A DNA stretch of 34,513 nucleotides from Bifidobacterium breve (GCA_945860275.1 CAMAPN010000013.1:1-34513); one strand, 5' to 3'; shown: positions 1 through 8,227, counted from the stretch's first letter. Made by a program: numbers and translations. Notes: generated by a model not told the origin, from the sequence alone.

Positions 1-98
1 CGTCCGCCACCTTCGAGTGGGACGCGCATCACAAGGCTTCGGTTCTCTTTAGTGACCTCCATAGGGCCATCACCGGTGCGGGGCTTCATTGCTGCCAT
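1..98 (-). CDS. DUF3117 family small protein, 3' part cut by window edge
   Basis: The first 32 residues are visible, beginning MAAMKPRTGDGPMEVTKENR and continuing to MRVPLEGGGR. This is the conserved opening of the DUF3117 family, small proteins of about 55 residues that are almost universal in Actinomycetota and have no assigned function. The start at position 98 is supported by a Shine-Dalgarno sequence, AAGGAG (complement of 106-111), seven bases upstream. The gene runs off the left edge, so roughly the last 20-25 codons are missing. It lies 32 bases downstream of the sigma-region-4-like gene on the same strand, so the two may be cotranscribed. The family call rests on recall of the conserved N-terminus. 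Confidence 0.85.
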   Translation of the reverse strand, partial: MAAMKPRTGDGPMEVTKENRSLVMRVPLEGGG

Positions 99-130
99 GC
101 TCGCGCTCCTTGCTTGCGGGGGGAGGAGAA

Positions 131-331
131 TTATCTCGTACTCTCGCCAGCCTGGGAAATTAGAGAGGCGATTCGCGACCGTCCCCGCTCTAAAACGGCG
201 TGAACTGCGCGCTCTGGGACGCTTAAGAGCCCGGCAATTTCTGGCACCGAGCGGCTCTGCAGATAGACCAGCGAGAGGATGGTTCGCTCCTCTTCCGGCA
301 ACCGGTCCAGCAACTCCACAAAGGGGCTCAT
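131..331 (-). CDS. Small sigma-70 region 4-like helix-turn-helix protein
   Basis: The 66-residue protein contains FVELLDRLPEEERTILSLVY followed by SVPEIAGLLSVPERAVHAVL. This is the pattern of sigma factor region 4: a LPxxER helix, then a helix-turn-helix around residues 28-50 that in sigma factors reads the -35 box. Region 2 is absent, so it cannot act as a normal sigma factor; it could be a DNA-binding regulator or an RNA polymerase accessory. An in-frame stop at 356-358 rules out a longer N-terminus. No Shine-Dalgarno is visible, but a TACCGT hexamer lies seven bases before the ATG, as expected for a leaderless message. It sits between an SRPBCC gene and DUF3117. A decayed ECF sigma gene is the alternative. 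The fold is fairly sure; the role is unknown. Confidence 0.7.
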   Translation of the reverse strand: MSPFVELLDRLPEEERTILSLVYLQSRSVPEIAGLLSVPERAVHAVLERGRSRIASLISQAGESTR

Positions 332-338
332 AGAGATG

Positions 339-344
339 ACGGTA
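339..344 (-). promoter_or_regulatory. Candidate -10 box for the sigma-4-like gene
   Basis: On the minus strand TACCGT is followed by seven bases and then the ATG at 331. This matches the TAnnnT actinobacterial -10 at leaderless distance. It lies in the 34-base gap after the SRPBCC gene. No clear -35 is seen. Confidence 0.4.
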
Positions 345-365
345 CCCCCAAAACTTTAAGAATCC

Positions 366-797
366 TTAAGGCTGGAGCGTGCGCACCATGCGGGCAAAGC
401 GACGCAGACTCAGCCAAACCCCCACGGCAAGTCCCGGCTTGAGCGCACTGGCCAGAACCCCGGTGAGCTCCTCACTCCAGGTAAATCTGGTCTGTTGTGG
501 CCCGATGGCCTCCAACTCGAAGTGCCCGATGCCGCGCAGCCATTTTCCATAGTGGAGCACCTCGCATCGAAACGGCGGCTCCCACTTGGTGACCTCCATC
601 AGATCCCAGATCCCCAACCATCCTTTACTGGGTACTGCGCCGGTGAAGGCAGCGATTTTCGTTCCTACACCTGCGCGATCGTCAACAAGATCAACCCTGG
701 TTGCCAACATCCATTCGCCTTGCGAACGCCAATCAGCAATCGCACGCCACACCTTCTCGACTGAAGCGTCTAGGGTGAGTGTGAACTCAAGCTTCAT
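366..797 (-). CDS. SRPBCC (START/polyketide cyclase-like) family protein
   Basis: This 143-residue protein begins MKLEFTLTLDASVEKVWRAI, which is typical of the SRPBCC helix-grip fold (START/Bet v1 superfamily) with its VEKVWRAIADW first helix. Later come a central strand region around YGKWLRGIGHFELEAIG and a C-terminal helix ending MVRTLQP. Members bind hydrophobic ligands in a deep pocket; the ligand here cannot be told. I chose the ATG at 797 because the family homology starts there, with AGGT about six bases upstream. A longer frame to 848 would lie wholly inside the preceding MFS gene. The start overlaps the 3' end of the MFS exporter by 11 bases, implying translational coupling and perhaps a related substrate. 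Confidence 0.75.
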   Translation of the reverse strand: MKLEFTLTLDASVEKVWRAIADWRSQGEWMLATRVDLVDDRAGVGTKIAAFTGAVPSKGWLGIWDLMEVTKWEPPFRCEVLHYGKWLRGIGHFELEAIGPQQTRFTWSEELTGVLASALKPGLAVGVWLSLRRFARMVRTLQP

Positions 798-2016
798 TTC
801 GCACCTGACGAACCTCTCGTACCGATAGCGCACCGATTGCCGCAACAAATACTAAGGCTGCAAGAATGTAGAGCGCATTTTTTGTTCCGATTTGTTCAGC
901 TAGCGGGCCAATGAAAATCAAACCTAGCGGTGCTAGAGCATATGAACCCAATGCATCATAAGAGACCACTCGGGAGTACGCCTCCTCCGGAATGTTGTGT
1001 TGCATCGAAGTGCTCCACGCGACATAGAAAATTTCAATTGCTACACCTGCGAAAAATGCGACGATGATTGGTATCCAAATATCTGCGCTGAATGTGATCG
1101 AAAAAATCCACGTAGCCATTAAAAGCATTGGGGTGATTCCATAAACGAGTGGTTTGGTTAGGCGTACCTTTAGTAAGACCAAACCAGTGATAATCATTCC
1201 GACTGTTGATACGGCTAAAACCAATGACCACTCGCGCGGGCCGTATCCACTCTCCTTCGTTGCCAATGGACCGAGTACGCCAATTGTGGATTCGTATGCC
1301 AGATTGATGAATGTAAATGCGATGACAACTGAGACGACCCATTTACGGGCGATGAATTCTCGCCAACCGACCACTAATTGGTGAAACATCGTTCCGCTCT
1401 CATCTCGGATGATTTTTGGCAGATCAATTGACCAAACTAAAACCCCAGCAATAAAGAAGGAGAACGCATCTACTGCAAGAGCCCACCCTGAACCTGCGAA
1501 CGCGACCAAGATGCCACCAACAAGAGCTCCTGCCGTGTACCCAAAATTAGTTAATAGACCAATAACGCTATTACCCCGCTGCAGTTGCTCCTTCGGCAAA
1601 ATCTCCGGCAGTACTCCGGAAAAAGCAGGCCACCAGAGCGCATTGAGCACACCAAAGAGCGCGCCCATCGCGCAGAGCAGCGGAATGGAGACGAAACCAA
1701 AGATAAAACTCGAGGCGCTCACCAGGACAAAGGCGCTGCCTAAGATGTCGGAGCCACCAACAATCTTGTTCCTTTTATACCTGTCACCAATTACGCCGCC
1801 AAATAACATGAAGAGTAAAAGTGGGATCATCTGAGAGCCCAGAACCAGACTTAATTGCGAGGCTGATCCGTTAGGTAGCCCCAAGACACCGAATGAGAGT
1901 GCAATGGGTGTTATTCCATTACCTAAGTTCGATATGAATCGTGCGAGCGCTAATTTGGTGAAGCCACGATAAGCACCTAGAGCGCGCAGATCATCAAGAG
2001 CGTTGGACGCAGGCAT
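787..2016 (-). CDS. MFS transporter, drug/metabolite efflux type
   Basis: The 409-residue protein has about twelve hydrophobic segments. The cytoplasmic loop motif A of the major facilitator superfamily is visible as GGVIGDRYKRNKIVGGSDIL near residue 75. The overall pattern, with an N-terminus containing FISNLGNGITPIALSF, resembles the MFS_3 (enterobactin exporter/macrolide efflux) branch, so export of a small molecule is likely; the substrate is unknown. The ATG at 2016 is preferred over a TTG at 2019 because GAGGAGG lies seven bases before it. The gene begins inside the last 23 bases of the upstream LOG-family gene and ends inside the SRPBCC gene, so the three probably form one transcription unit. 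Confidence 0.85.
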   Translation of the reverse strand: MPASNALDDLRALGAYRGFTKLALARFISNLGNGITPIALSFGVLGLPNGSASQLSLVLGSQMIPLLLFMLFGGVIGDRYKRNKIVGGSDILGSAFVLVSASSFIFGFVSIPLLCAMGALFGVLNALWWPAFSGVLPEILPKEQLQRGNSVIGLLTNFGYTAGALVGGILVAFAGSGWALAVDAFSFFIAGVLVWSIDLPKIIRDESGTMFHQLVVGWREFIARKWVVSVVIAFTFINLAYESTIGVLGPLATKESGYGPREWSLVLAVSTVGMIITGLVLLKVRLTKPLVYGITPMLLMATWIFSITFSADIWIPIIVAFFAGVAIEIFYVAWSTSMQHNIPEEAYSRVVSYDALGSYALAPLGLIFIGPLAEQIGTKNALYILAALVFVAAIGALSVREVRQVRNEA

Positions 2017-2533
2017 CAAGCGCCTCCTCGACTGTTGTAGTCCAGATTATGTACTCCAATTGATGGGGTTTAAGAAAGTTCTGTGCTGCAAGATACTCAA
2101 GGAAGATACGTAATGGACCATAGAAATTATCCGGGTCGAGTATGACCACTGGCTTCTCGTGAAAACCAAGGGAACGACCAACCCAAATTTCAAAGAATTC
2201 CTCCATGGTGCCAGCGCCACCGGCCATGGTGATGAAAGCATCCGAAAATTGATCAAGGAGCGCTTTTCGCACGCGCATGTCATCGACTACATGAAGCTCG
2301 GTCGCCTGATGATCGGCAAACTCATATTCAGCTAACCGTTGTGGGATCACACCGATTGTCTCGCCACCATGTTCACGGCATGCCCGCGAAACAGCTCCCA
2401 TCATCGAAATCTGACCGCCACCCCATACAAGCGACCACTCACGTTTTGCGATTGCAGCGCCAAGCGCTCCGGCAAGCTCTAGATGTTCCGGAGCGATATT
2501 CTCTGACGCAGAGCAATAGACAGCGATATGCAC
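1994..2533 (-). CDS. LOG family (TIGR00730) Rossmann-fold phosphoribohydrolase-like protein
   Basis: The 179-residue protein starts (V)[12 protein letters not shown] and carries the family landmarks [40 protein letters not shown] and [17 protein letters not shown] enzymes cleave the phosphoribosyl from nucleotide monophosphates, best known for releasing cytokinin bases; bacterial members also include nucleotide-salvage hydrolases. The usual motif is PGGxGTxxE, but here the proline is alanine. The GTG at 2533 was chosen because family homology begins there and a TATCCT -10 lies six bases upstream. The longer frame upstream is an Arg/Ser-rich translation of a tandem repeat and not credible. It is divergent from dapD, a neighbourhood also found in other Actinomycetota. 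Confidence 0.85.
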   Translation of the reverse strand: MHIAVYCSASENIAPEHLELAGALGAAIAKREWSLVWGGGQISMMGAVSRACREHGGETIGVIPQRLAEYEFADHQATELHVVDDMRVRKALLDQFSDAFITMAGGAGTMEEFFEIWVGRSLGFHEKPVVILDPDNFYGPLRIFLEYLAAQNFLKPHQLEYIIWTTTVEEALDACVQRS

Positions 2534-2539
2534 CCGCTC

Positions 2540-2545
2540 AGGATA
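2540..2545 (-). promoter_or_regulatory. Candidate leaderless -10 box for the LOG gene
   Basis: TATCCT on the minus strand ends six bases before the GTG at 2533, which puts transcription start at the first base of the codon. No Shine-Dalgarno is present, in agreement. Confidence 0.5.
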
Positions 2546-2559
2546 CGGGGAATATGGCG

Positions 2560-2586
2560 AACGCGAGGAACGCGAAGAACGCGAAG
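2560..2586. repeat. Three tandem 9-bp repeats between LOG gene and dapD
   Basis: The units are AACGCGAGG, AACGCGAAG and AACGCGAAG, followed by a partial AACGG. They fill the space between the two divergent -10 boxes (2540-2545 and 2594-2599), where -35 contacts or a regulator site would be expected. They could be a direct-repeat operator or simple slippage expansion. Confidence 0.7.
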
Positions 2587-2593
2587 AACGGAG

Positions 2594-2599
2594 TACGGT
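2594..2599 (+). promoter_or_regulatory. Candidate leaderless -10 box for dapD
   Basis: TACGGT is followed by exactly six bases (GTAGTC) and then the dapD ATG at 2606. No Shine-Dalgarno is seen. Confidence 0.5.
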
Positions 2600-2605
2600 G
2601 TAGTC

Positions 2606-3532
2606 ATGGCAACAGCATCTGGCATTGGATTGGCCAATATCACTGGGCAAGGAACAGTTCTGGATGTCTGGTTTCCACAGCCAAAACTCAGCGCACTAGA
2701 CGCTGCGGTAGAACAAAACGTGCGAACCACGCTCTCAAACCTTGAAGGCGAAGACACAGATCGTGGGATTCATCGAAAAATCGTCGAAATTGAGATCGAT
2801 ACTGCAAAAGCCCCTACCTCAACATCAGATGTCTATCTGCGCTTACATTTACTCTCACATCGATTGGTTAAACCGCACGGACAATCTCTCGAGGGGATTT
2901 TTGGCTTGTTGCCAAACGTCGTGTGGACATCCTTTGGTCCATGTCTCAACGAGAACTTTGAAACAACTCGCGCTCGCTTGATGCATCGTGGACCTGTAAC
3001 CGTGTACGGCGTGGATAAATTTCCGCGAATGGTCGACTACGTGATTCCTAGCGGAGTTCGAATCGCCGATGCCGATCGCGTCCGACTTGGCGCATATCTT
3101 TCAAGCGGCACGACGGTAATGCACGAAGGATTTGTTAACTTCAATGCAGGAACACTAGGCGCATCAATGGTGGAAGGACGTATATCTGCGGGCGTCATCG
3201 TCGGTGACGGTTCGGATATTGGTGGCGGTGCATCAATCATGGGCACACTCTCAGGTGGTGGAAAAGAGATTATTTCTATTGGTGAGAAAACTTTGCTTGG
3301 TGCAAATGCCGGGTTAGGTATTTCACTTGGCAATAACTGCGTCGTGGAAGCCGGGCTCTATCTGACCGCCGCGTCAAAGGTCACGTTACCTGACGGTCAA
3401 ATAATCAAAGCACGAGAACTTTCTGGCGGAAACAACTTGCTATTTCGAAGAAATTCACAGAACGGATCAATCGAAGCGCTACCAAAAGAGGGAAGTTGGG
3501 GCGGACTGAATTCAGTCCTGCACGCTAACTAG
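2606..3532 (+). CDS. dapD: Tetrahydrodipicolinate N-succinyltransferase
   Basis: DapD transfers succinyl from succinyl-CoA to tetrahydrodipicolinate in the succinylase branch of diaminopimelate/lysine synthesis. The 308-residue protein matches the actinobacterial form. Its N-terminus reads [20 protein letters not shown], the middle has [20 protein letters not shown], and a left-handed beta-helix core has hexapeptide repeats. The active-site segment is [20 protein letters not shown], whose glutamate is the proposed catalytic acid. The C-terminus contains [23 protein letters not shown] 2606 was chosen over an in-frame ATG at 2528 because homology starts here and the upstream stretch translates the 9-bp repeats. 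Its substrate succinyl-CoA is also handled by SucCD and the mutase elsewhere in this window. Confidence 0.93.
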   Translation: MATASGIGLANITGQGTVLDVWFPQPKLSALDAAVEQNVRTTLSNLEGEDTDRGIHRKIVEIEIDTAKAPTSTSDVYLRLHLLSHRLVKPHGQSLEGIFGLLPNVVWTSFGPCLNENFETTRARLMHRGPVTVYGVDKFPRMVDYVIPSGVRIADADRVRLGAYLSSGTTVMHEGFVNFNAGTLGASMVEGRISAGVIVGDGSDIGGGASIMGTLSGGGKEIISIGEKTLLGANAGLGISLGNNCVVEAGLYLTAASKVTLPDGQIIKARELSGGNNLLFRRNSQNGSIEALPKEGSWGGLNSVLHAN

Positions 3533-3534
3533 CG

Positions 3535-5571
3535 CTAACTCAAATTTCGATAAGGGGTAAGCGATAACTCCTTATCCACCACAGTAATTGATGCGATATT
3601 CGTGAACGCTTTGATAAGTTCGCGCACCTTTTCCACTTCAGATTGAGACTCATCTGCGAAGAGAACTGGCGATTGCCAACTAGAAGCTATTAAGGAATTC
3701 ACAGCAGAACGCGTAATCACAATCCGAGTGGGGAAAGAAAACTCTGGCGCTTGCGCGTAGAAAATACCTGTAGCCGCTCGTTCTTCGAGCATTTCGCTTA
3801 CGTTCGCTGATGATTGGTAATCCTTGCTCCACACAATCGGCCTATTCGAGGCGACAAGGCGCGCGGCTTCTTCAATCATGCGCTCGCTCTCGCTCGCGAT
3901 GAGTATTAGTGGGTCTCCTGGAAAATTCTTGAGGACCTTTTCGCTTACCTCGATTTCATCTTTTCCATCATAGCGAATTTGAGTTAACTTCCGTTTTGCT
4001 ATCGCGCTCTTGGTTGGCAAAAGATTGCTACGTCCAATCAAAACCACTGATGTGATTTTTCGACGAGCCAACTCTTTCGCGCTTTCTGGACCGACATCTT
4101 TCTTACTCACATGCAAAACGGGAAGCTGAAATTTATTTCCATAGGCAATACCCACAAGCGCACTTGCCGGATCCTGCTCGAAGTTGACTAGCACTGCGCT
4201 CTTTACCTTTGACGAAAGGCTACGAGCGACTGTGACAGACATAGCGTCTGCGCTCGGTGCGCTAACTCGATTCACTGAACGAGAAATCCACGTCGAAGGC
4301 AGTTTCAGAAGTGATCGAAACTTCTCGCCGGTTAACTCAGCATTCACGCCACCAGAACTAGTGGCGAGGATTGCCTTCACTCCCCCAGCTTTAGTGCGAG
4401 CAGTAATCTCATAACGAATTACATCGGGCAATCCAAAAGCTTTGGCAAAATCAGCCTGCGTGACTTGGCGAGTCCACGCGCTAAAACTTGGATTGAGCGC
4501 TGGATTTAAACTCCACGGATCGGGAACTGGCACCAGGTACGGGATGGGCGTTCCCCAAACCTCTGCCACATCTTGAGTTATTCCACCCGTTGATGATGCA
4601 TAGTAAGTTGCCACGACTTTACCTTTGTATAACACCGCAAGGCCTTTGCCAGGTTCAGGTTCCGTGGCAGAAATCGCATCGACCCATTTCTGTCCGTAAA
4701 CCGGCTCACTCTCTTTCGAGTAACCGACAAAATTCTGGTCTTGAATCGAGGAGTAAAGATTGCAGTCGCAACTCTTTCGGAAGGTATTTGCTTTCGACAA
4801 AGCAAATGAGCGCGCAGTAATAACTTGCGCTTCAAGCGCTGCGCTCGGCCAGGATGAAGACACTTCACCTATGCCACGGAGATATTCAGAGTGAATACGC
4901 AAGGTAGTCGTGGCGATGATTGTCCCTTGAATTGCCGGTGAAACTGGTGGGATGAATTTCACTTGTATCTGCCCATATTTATACTTACGCACCACTGAGC
5001 CTTGGCGCATTTTCACAATATTTATTTCGCCGGGATACGTTGGAGTCCCCGACCACCGCAGAGTCCAACTCCGTTCATTTGGCAGCGTTGTGGACATTTT
5101 TGATTGTGAATCCAATAGAGAGCTAATGAGAGTTCCACTAAGAGCGGAGAAGATTAATTCGCCACCTACAGAAATTTCAGCTACCGGAGCGCTTGTTGCT
5201 GGAACTTCCGGTGCAAGATCTCCGGCATACACAAGCATTGGCGCAGGAGCGCCCGATACAGCCTCGATACTAAATCCAACGGTCGCAACTTTGTCAGCGA
5301 TGTTTACCCGGATAAATTGCGAATCATCGACAGCCTCGATGGTAGTGCCCGGGTAGTAATGCGAAACTATTTCGGTTCCCAGCTTGCCTTCAAGCGCTTG
5401 CCCGTATGCGCCAATCTGACTCATGCCAACGCCATGACCATAACCTGCTCCACGAAATTCAAAACGAGCAGGAATTTCCGCTGCGCTCGATAGTTGAGCC
5501 GAGAGGCTGAGAATCAATAAGGGGCAAAGTATTACGGAGATGAATCGCAGCTGATTTTTAAACATCTTCAT
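3535..5571 (-). CDS. Secreted SpoIID/LytB-domain protein with cell-wall-binding-like C-terminus
   Basis: The 678-residue precursor has a signal peptide with likely cleavage after residue 31 (SSAA/E). A GYGHGVGMSQIGAYGQA block follows at about 43-59. The SpoIID core includes EYLRGIGEVSSSWPSAALEA (about 229-248, Glu236 aligning with the SpoIID catalytic glutamate) and YYASSTGGITQDVAEVWG (about 323-340). In Bacillus SpoIID the GHGVGMSQ block is at the C-terminus, so the order is permuted here. SpoIID is a lytic transglycosylase acting on glycan strands without stem peptides. Residues from about 450 on look like divergent cell-wall-binding type 2 (CWB2) repeats, for example AVLVNFEQDPASALVGIAYG. 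The start overlaps the 3' end of the exporter ATPase gene. A second ATG at 5565 is an alternative start. Confidence 0.8.
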   Translation of the reverse strand: MKMFKNQLRFISVILCPLLILSLSAQLSSAAEIPARFEFRGAGYGHGVGMSQIGAYGQALEGKLGTEIVSHYYPGTTIEAVDDSQFIRVNIADKVATVGFSIEAVSGAPAPMLVYAGDLAPEVPATSAPVAEISVGGELIFSALSGTLISSLLDSQSKMSTTLPNERSWTLRWSGTPTYPGEINIVKMRQGSVVRKYKYGQIQVKFIPPVSPAIQGTIIATTTLRIHSEYLRGIGEVSSSWPSAALEAQVITARSFALSKANTFRKSCDCNLYSSIQDQNFVGYSKESEPVYGQKWVDAISATEPEPGKGLAVLYKGKVVATYYASSTGGITQDVAEVWGTPIPYLVPVPDPWSLNPALNPSFSAWTRQVTQADFAKAFGLPDVIRYEITARTKAGGVKAILATSSGGVNAELTGEKFRSLLKLPSTWISRSVNRVSAPSADAMSVTVARSLSSKVKSAVLVNFEQDPASALVGIAYGNKFQLPVLHVSKKDVGPESAKELARRKITSVVLIGRSNLLPTKSAIAKRKLTQIRYDGKDEIEVSEKVLKNFPGDPLILIASESERMIEEAARLVASNRPIVWSKDYQSSANVSEMLEERAATGIFYAQAPEFSFPTRIVITRSAVNSLIASSWQSPVLFADESQSEVEKVRELIKAFTNIASITVVDKELSLTPYRNLS

Positions 5572-6352
5572 CTGCAGAGGGCGAGGCAGCAACGTGGAGC
5601 GATTCTTTATACGCAGCGATAACTGCACCTGGCTCACCACGCATCATAATTTTTCCTTGATTCAGCCAGAGAACATCATTACAAATATCGTTAATTGTTG
5701 CTAGCGCGTGACTAACGATAATGATTGTACGATTGTGGCTTCGCAAAGACTTGATTCGCTCAAGACACTTCTTCTTGAATTTTGCATCTCCTGTGCTTAA
5801 CGCCTCATCAATGATGAGAATGTCTGGTTCGACAACTACCGACACAGCGAAGGCCAACCGTGAATACATGCCTGATGAATAAGTCTTCATTGGTGAATCA
5901 ATCGCATCGCCAATCTCAGCGAATGCTGCGATTTCCTCGAACTGTTGCTCAATCTCGGCACGGTTCAAACCGGCCGCGAGACCACCGAGAATCACATTCT
6001 CGCGTCCAGTTAATCGTGGGTTAAACCCAACTCCCAGAGCTAGCAGCGTGCTGACTTTGCCAGCAATCTCTACACGCCCTGATGTCGGTGGGATGATTCC
6101 AGAGATCACTCGCATCAAAGAGGATTTACCAGCGCCGTTTGAACCGATAACGCCCAACACACTCCCGTAGGGAATCTCTAGGTTTACCCCTTCCAACGCA
6201 CGCACCTCTCGTGTTTTTCGTCCAGTACGAGTTAGCGCTTGTCGAAAAGTTGGCTTCTTCTCAACTGTGGTGATGTATGTGAGATCGAGATTTTTGATAG
6301 TGACCGCGCGATCTCCCGCGTTGTGGTCATCAGATACGGAGAGCAAATTCAC
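5558..6352 (-). CDS. Polysaccharide/teichoic-acid-type ABC exporter, ATP-binding subunit (Wzt/TagH-like)
   Basis: This 264-residue ATPase has Walker A GSNGAGKSS, the signature YSSGMYSRLAFAV characteristic of the Wzt/TagH class, and Walker B ILIIDEALSTGDAKFKKK with an H-loop IIVSHAL. It powers export of lipid-linked glycopolymers across the membrane with the adjacent permease. It is a short form, lacking the C-terminal carbohydrate-binding domain that some Wzt proteins use to check chain ends. The GTG at 6352 gives the full frame, but GGGAG lies only one base from it; a TTG at 6346 would have ideal spacing. It overlaps the upstream permease gene by 23 bases and the downstream SpoIID gene by 14 bases, indicating one operon. 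Confidence 0.88.
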   Translation of the reverse strand: MNLLSVSDDHNAGDRAVTIKNLDLTYITTVEKKPTFRQALTRTGRKTREVRALEGVNLEIPYGSVLGVIGSNGAGKSSLMRVISGIIPPTSGRVEIAGKVSTLLALGVGFNPRLTGRENVILGGLAAGLNRAEIEQQFEEIAAFAEIGDAIDSPMKTYSSGMYSRLAFAVSVVVEPDILIIDEALSTGDAKFKKKCLERIKSLRSHNRTIIIVSHALATINDICNDVLWLNQGKIMMRGEPGAVIAAYKESLHVAASPSADEDV

Positions 6353-7154
6353 GCTCCCTACTTAGGAAAAGGTAGAGCGAAATAAATAGGAGCCCCAGAC
6401 TCCAACCAATCATCAATAACCAGGTAGTTGCGCTCGGCGCTATTCCGTTGACGATGATGCCGCTCCATGCATCAATGAATGAAGCGAGCGGATTTATAAA
6501 TTTAAGTGGCGCAAGTGCTGGAGAGAGCGCGGATGATTCATAAAGTACTGGCGAAAGGTAGAGCCAGGCGCGTGTGACATATGGCAGGAAATTCTTGGTA
6601 TCTCTGAAGTAGACGTTGAGCGTGGCGAAAAGAAGTGCCAATGCCAGTGCAAGTAGTAAGACTAGAAGGAGAATAATCGGCAAGAAGAGGAGATTTACAC
6701 TCCACGGCGAAGCCAAGAAGGCGGAGATAACTGCTAGCACCACAAGTGTGGGGATGAATCGGAAGAATGAAATAACTGTTGCCGATAGCGGCAAGACAAA
6801 TCGTGGGAAAGCGGAGTTCAAAATTAACTTTCCACCACTAGTGATTGACTTTGCACCTATCGTTACAGCATTGGTGACGAGGTAAAAGAGAAATAGACCG
6901 GAAGTCAGATGAGCAAATCTTTTTCCATCGGCATCGCCACCGATGACGATAATCAAGAGAAAATAGACGAACGCAAGAAGTAAGGGATTGAGAATTAACC
7001 AGAGCTGCCCGAAAAGCGACCCGAAATTCTGTGCACGTAAGTAGGAACGGGAGTACTCGGCAACGAATGAGCGGCGGCGCCACACTTGAGCGAAATACGG
7101 GAGCACTTTTGGCAATCCGCGGCGGAAAGGCTCATAAACCTGGACGTGCGCCAC
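6330..7154 (-). CDS. ABC-2 type glycopolymer export permease (Wzm/TagG-like)
   Basis: About 274 residues with six hydrophobic segments. The pre-membrane motif YLRAQNFGSLFGQLWLILNP is typical of TagG/Wzm permeases, as is the segment RDTKNFLPYVTRAWLYLSPV before the last pair of helices. It forms the membrane channel for a polysaccharide or teichoic-acid-like polymer, paired with the ATPase whose start it overlaps. I chose GTG 7154 (MAHVQVYEPFRRGLPK) because AGGGCAGG precedes it at proper spacing. An upstream TTG at 7208 would add 18 residues of low plausibility (Gly/Ser/Asn/Glu-rich) without a ribosome site. The 62-base gap to the glycosyltransferase stop holds a small inverted repeat and no other clear signal. 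Confidence 0.85.
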   Translation of the reverse strand: MAHVQVYEPFRRGLPKVLPYFAQVWRRRSFVAEYSRSYLRAQNFGSLFGQLWLILNPLLLAFVYFLLIIVIGGDADGKRFAHLTSGLFLFYLVTNAVTIGAKSITSGGKLILNSAFPRFVLPLSATVISFFRFIPTLVVLAVISAFLASPWSVNLLFLPIILLLVLLLALALALLFATLNVYFRDTKNFLPYVTRAWLYLSPVLYESSALSPALAPLKFINPLASFIDAWSGIIVNGIAPSATTWLLMIGWSLGLLFISLYLFLSREREFALRI

Positions 7155-7216
7155 GTTGTACCTGCCCTCGCTCTTCTCGCTTGGGTTGGAAAACCCCGCT
7201 ATAGGCAATAGTAGCG

Positions 7217-8203
7217 CTACTGGTTAGCAGTACTTCGCTTTGTTGAAGTGATGAATCCCCATGCCCATGAGAAATGCATCGTAATAAGGATTATCGGCAA
7301 GAAGAGGATCTCAACTGAACGATTCTTCGCTAGATGAACCAGCGTGCCAAAAATTATGAACGCCAAATAGACAAGCGGCATGGCAAGGAAGATGGGATCG
7401 ACAAACGCGCCAAGAATCCCAATTAATGAACCAATCAGAGTAAGCGGTGGCGCTAAATAGCGAGCATTGATTGTTCCTTTATGGCTTCGGGCAACTTCGC
7501 GGCGCCATCTTCCATATTCGAAATACTGTCTAGCTAGAGCGCGCAAGTTGGGGCGTGGGCGATAGGTAACGCGCAAACGTGGATTGAAATAAATCAACCC
7601 ACCGCGTTCGCGCAACCGATAGTTCAATTCCCAATCTTGGGCGCGAATGAAATGTGGATCGAAACCATTGATCTGCGCAATTGCGCTGCGTAAGAAAACT
7701 CCGAGGTATACAGTGTCGGCAGGACCTTCAGCGCCACCAACATGGAAGCTCGCGCCACCAACTCCGAATTTGCTGCGCATTGCAGTAGCTACCACTCGCT
7801 CAAAACGTGTTACCCCTTCGGCCGCCATCATGCCGCCAACATTTACGGCGCCTGTTCGCATCAAAGTTTCTACAGCTTCACGAATGTAACCGGAAGGAAG
7901 TATTGAATGACCATCAACGCGCACGATGATTGGTGCATGCGATGCAGCGATTGCGCGATTAAGTGCATCAGCTGTCTTGCCGCTTGGGTTATCAACTAAA
8001 GTGATTCGCTTGTCATGACTAGCGAGTCTGGCTGCAACTTCATTGGTGCGATCACGTGAGGGTCCAAGCGCCAGGACTATTTCAATCTCACCGTGATAAT
8101 TCTGTGAAGTGATTGCGCTCACCGTTGCCTCGAGATAGCGCTCTTCGTTCAAGACGGGCAGAATCACTGAGACGGGAGTCTGGAGAGAGATTGGCGTGGT
8201 CAT
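7217..8203 (-). CDS. Family 2 glycosyltransferase, membrane-associated
   Basis: The 328-residue protein has a GT-A fold start, VSVILPVLNEERYLEATVSA, nucleotide-sugar/metal residues around RVDGHSILPSGY, and an acceptor/base motif RAQDWELNYRLRERGG. Two or three hydrophobic helices at the C-terminus (from about 260) suggest it works at the inner face of the membrane on a lipid-linked acceptor. The ATG at 8203 fits the family start; a longer frame to 8290 runs into the divergent LCP gene. It lies upstream of the exporter genes on the same strand, so it probably builds the exported polymer. The sugar and linkage cannot be told. No strong Shine-Dalgarno is visible. Confidence 0.85.
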   Translation of the reverse strand: MTTPISLQTPVSVILPVLNEERYLEATVSAITSQNYHGEIEIVLALGPSRDRTNEVAARLASHDKRITLVDNPSGKTADALNRAIAASHAPIIVRVDGHSILPSGYIREAVETLMRTGAVNVGGMMAAEGVTRFERVVATAMRSKFGVGGASFHVGGAEGPADTVYLGVFLRSAIAQINGFDPHFIRAQDWELNYRLRERGGLIYFNPRLRVTYRPRPNLRALARQYFEYGRWRREVARSHKGTINARYLAPPLTLIGSLIGILGAFVDPIFLAMPLVYLAFIIFGTLVHLAKNRSVEILFLPIILITMHFSWAWGFITSTKRSTANQ

Positions 8204-8227
8204 TAAGGTCTGAAGGTACTCTCCACA

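Noticed and set aside
2528-2605. N-terminal extension of dapD with an Arg/Thr-rich stretch, and the matching Arg/Ser-rich extension of the LOG protein on the other strand
   Set aside because: Both translate the 9-bp tandem repeat, lie outside family homology, and would overlap each other. Good starts with -10 boxes exist at 2606 and 2533.
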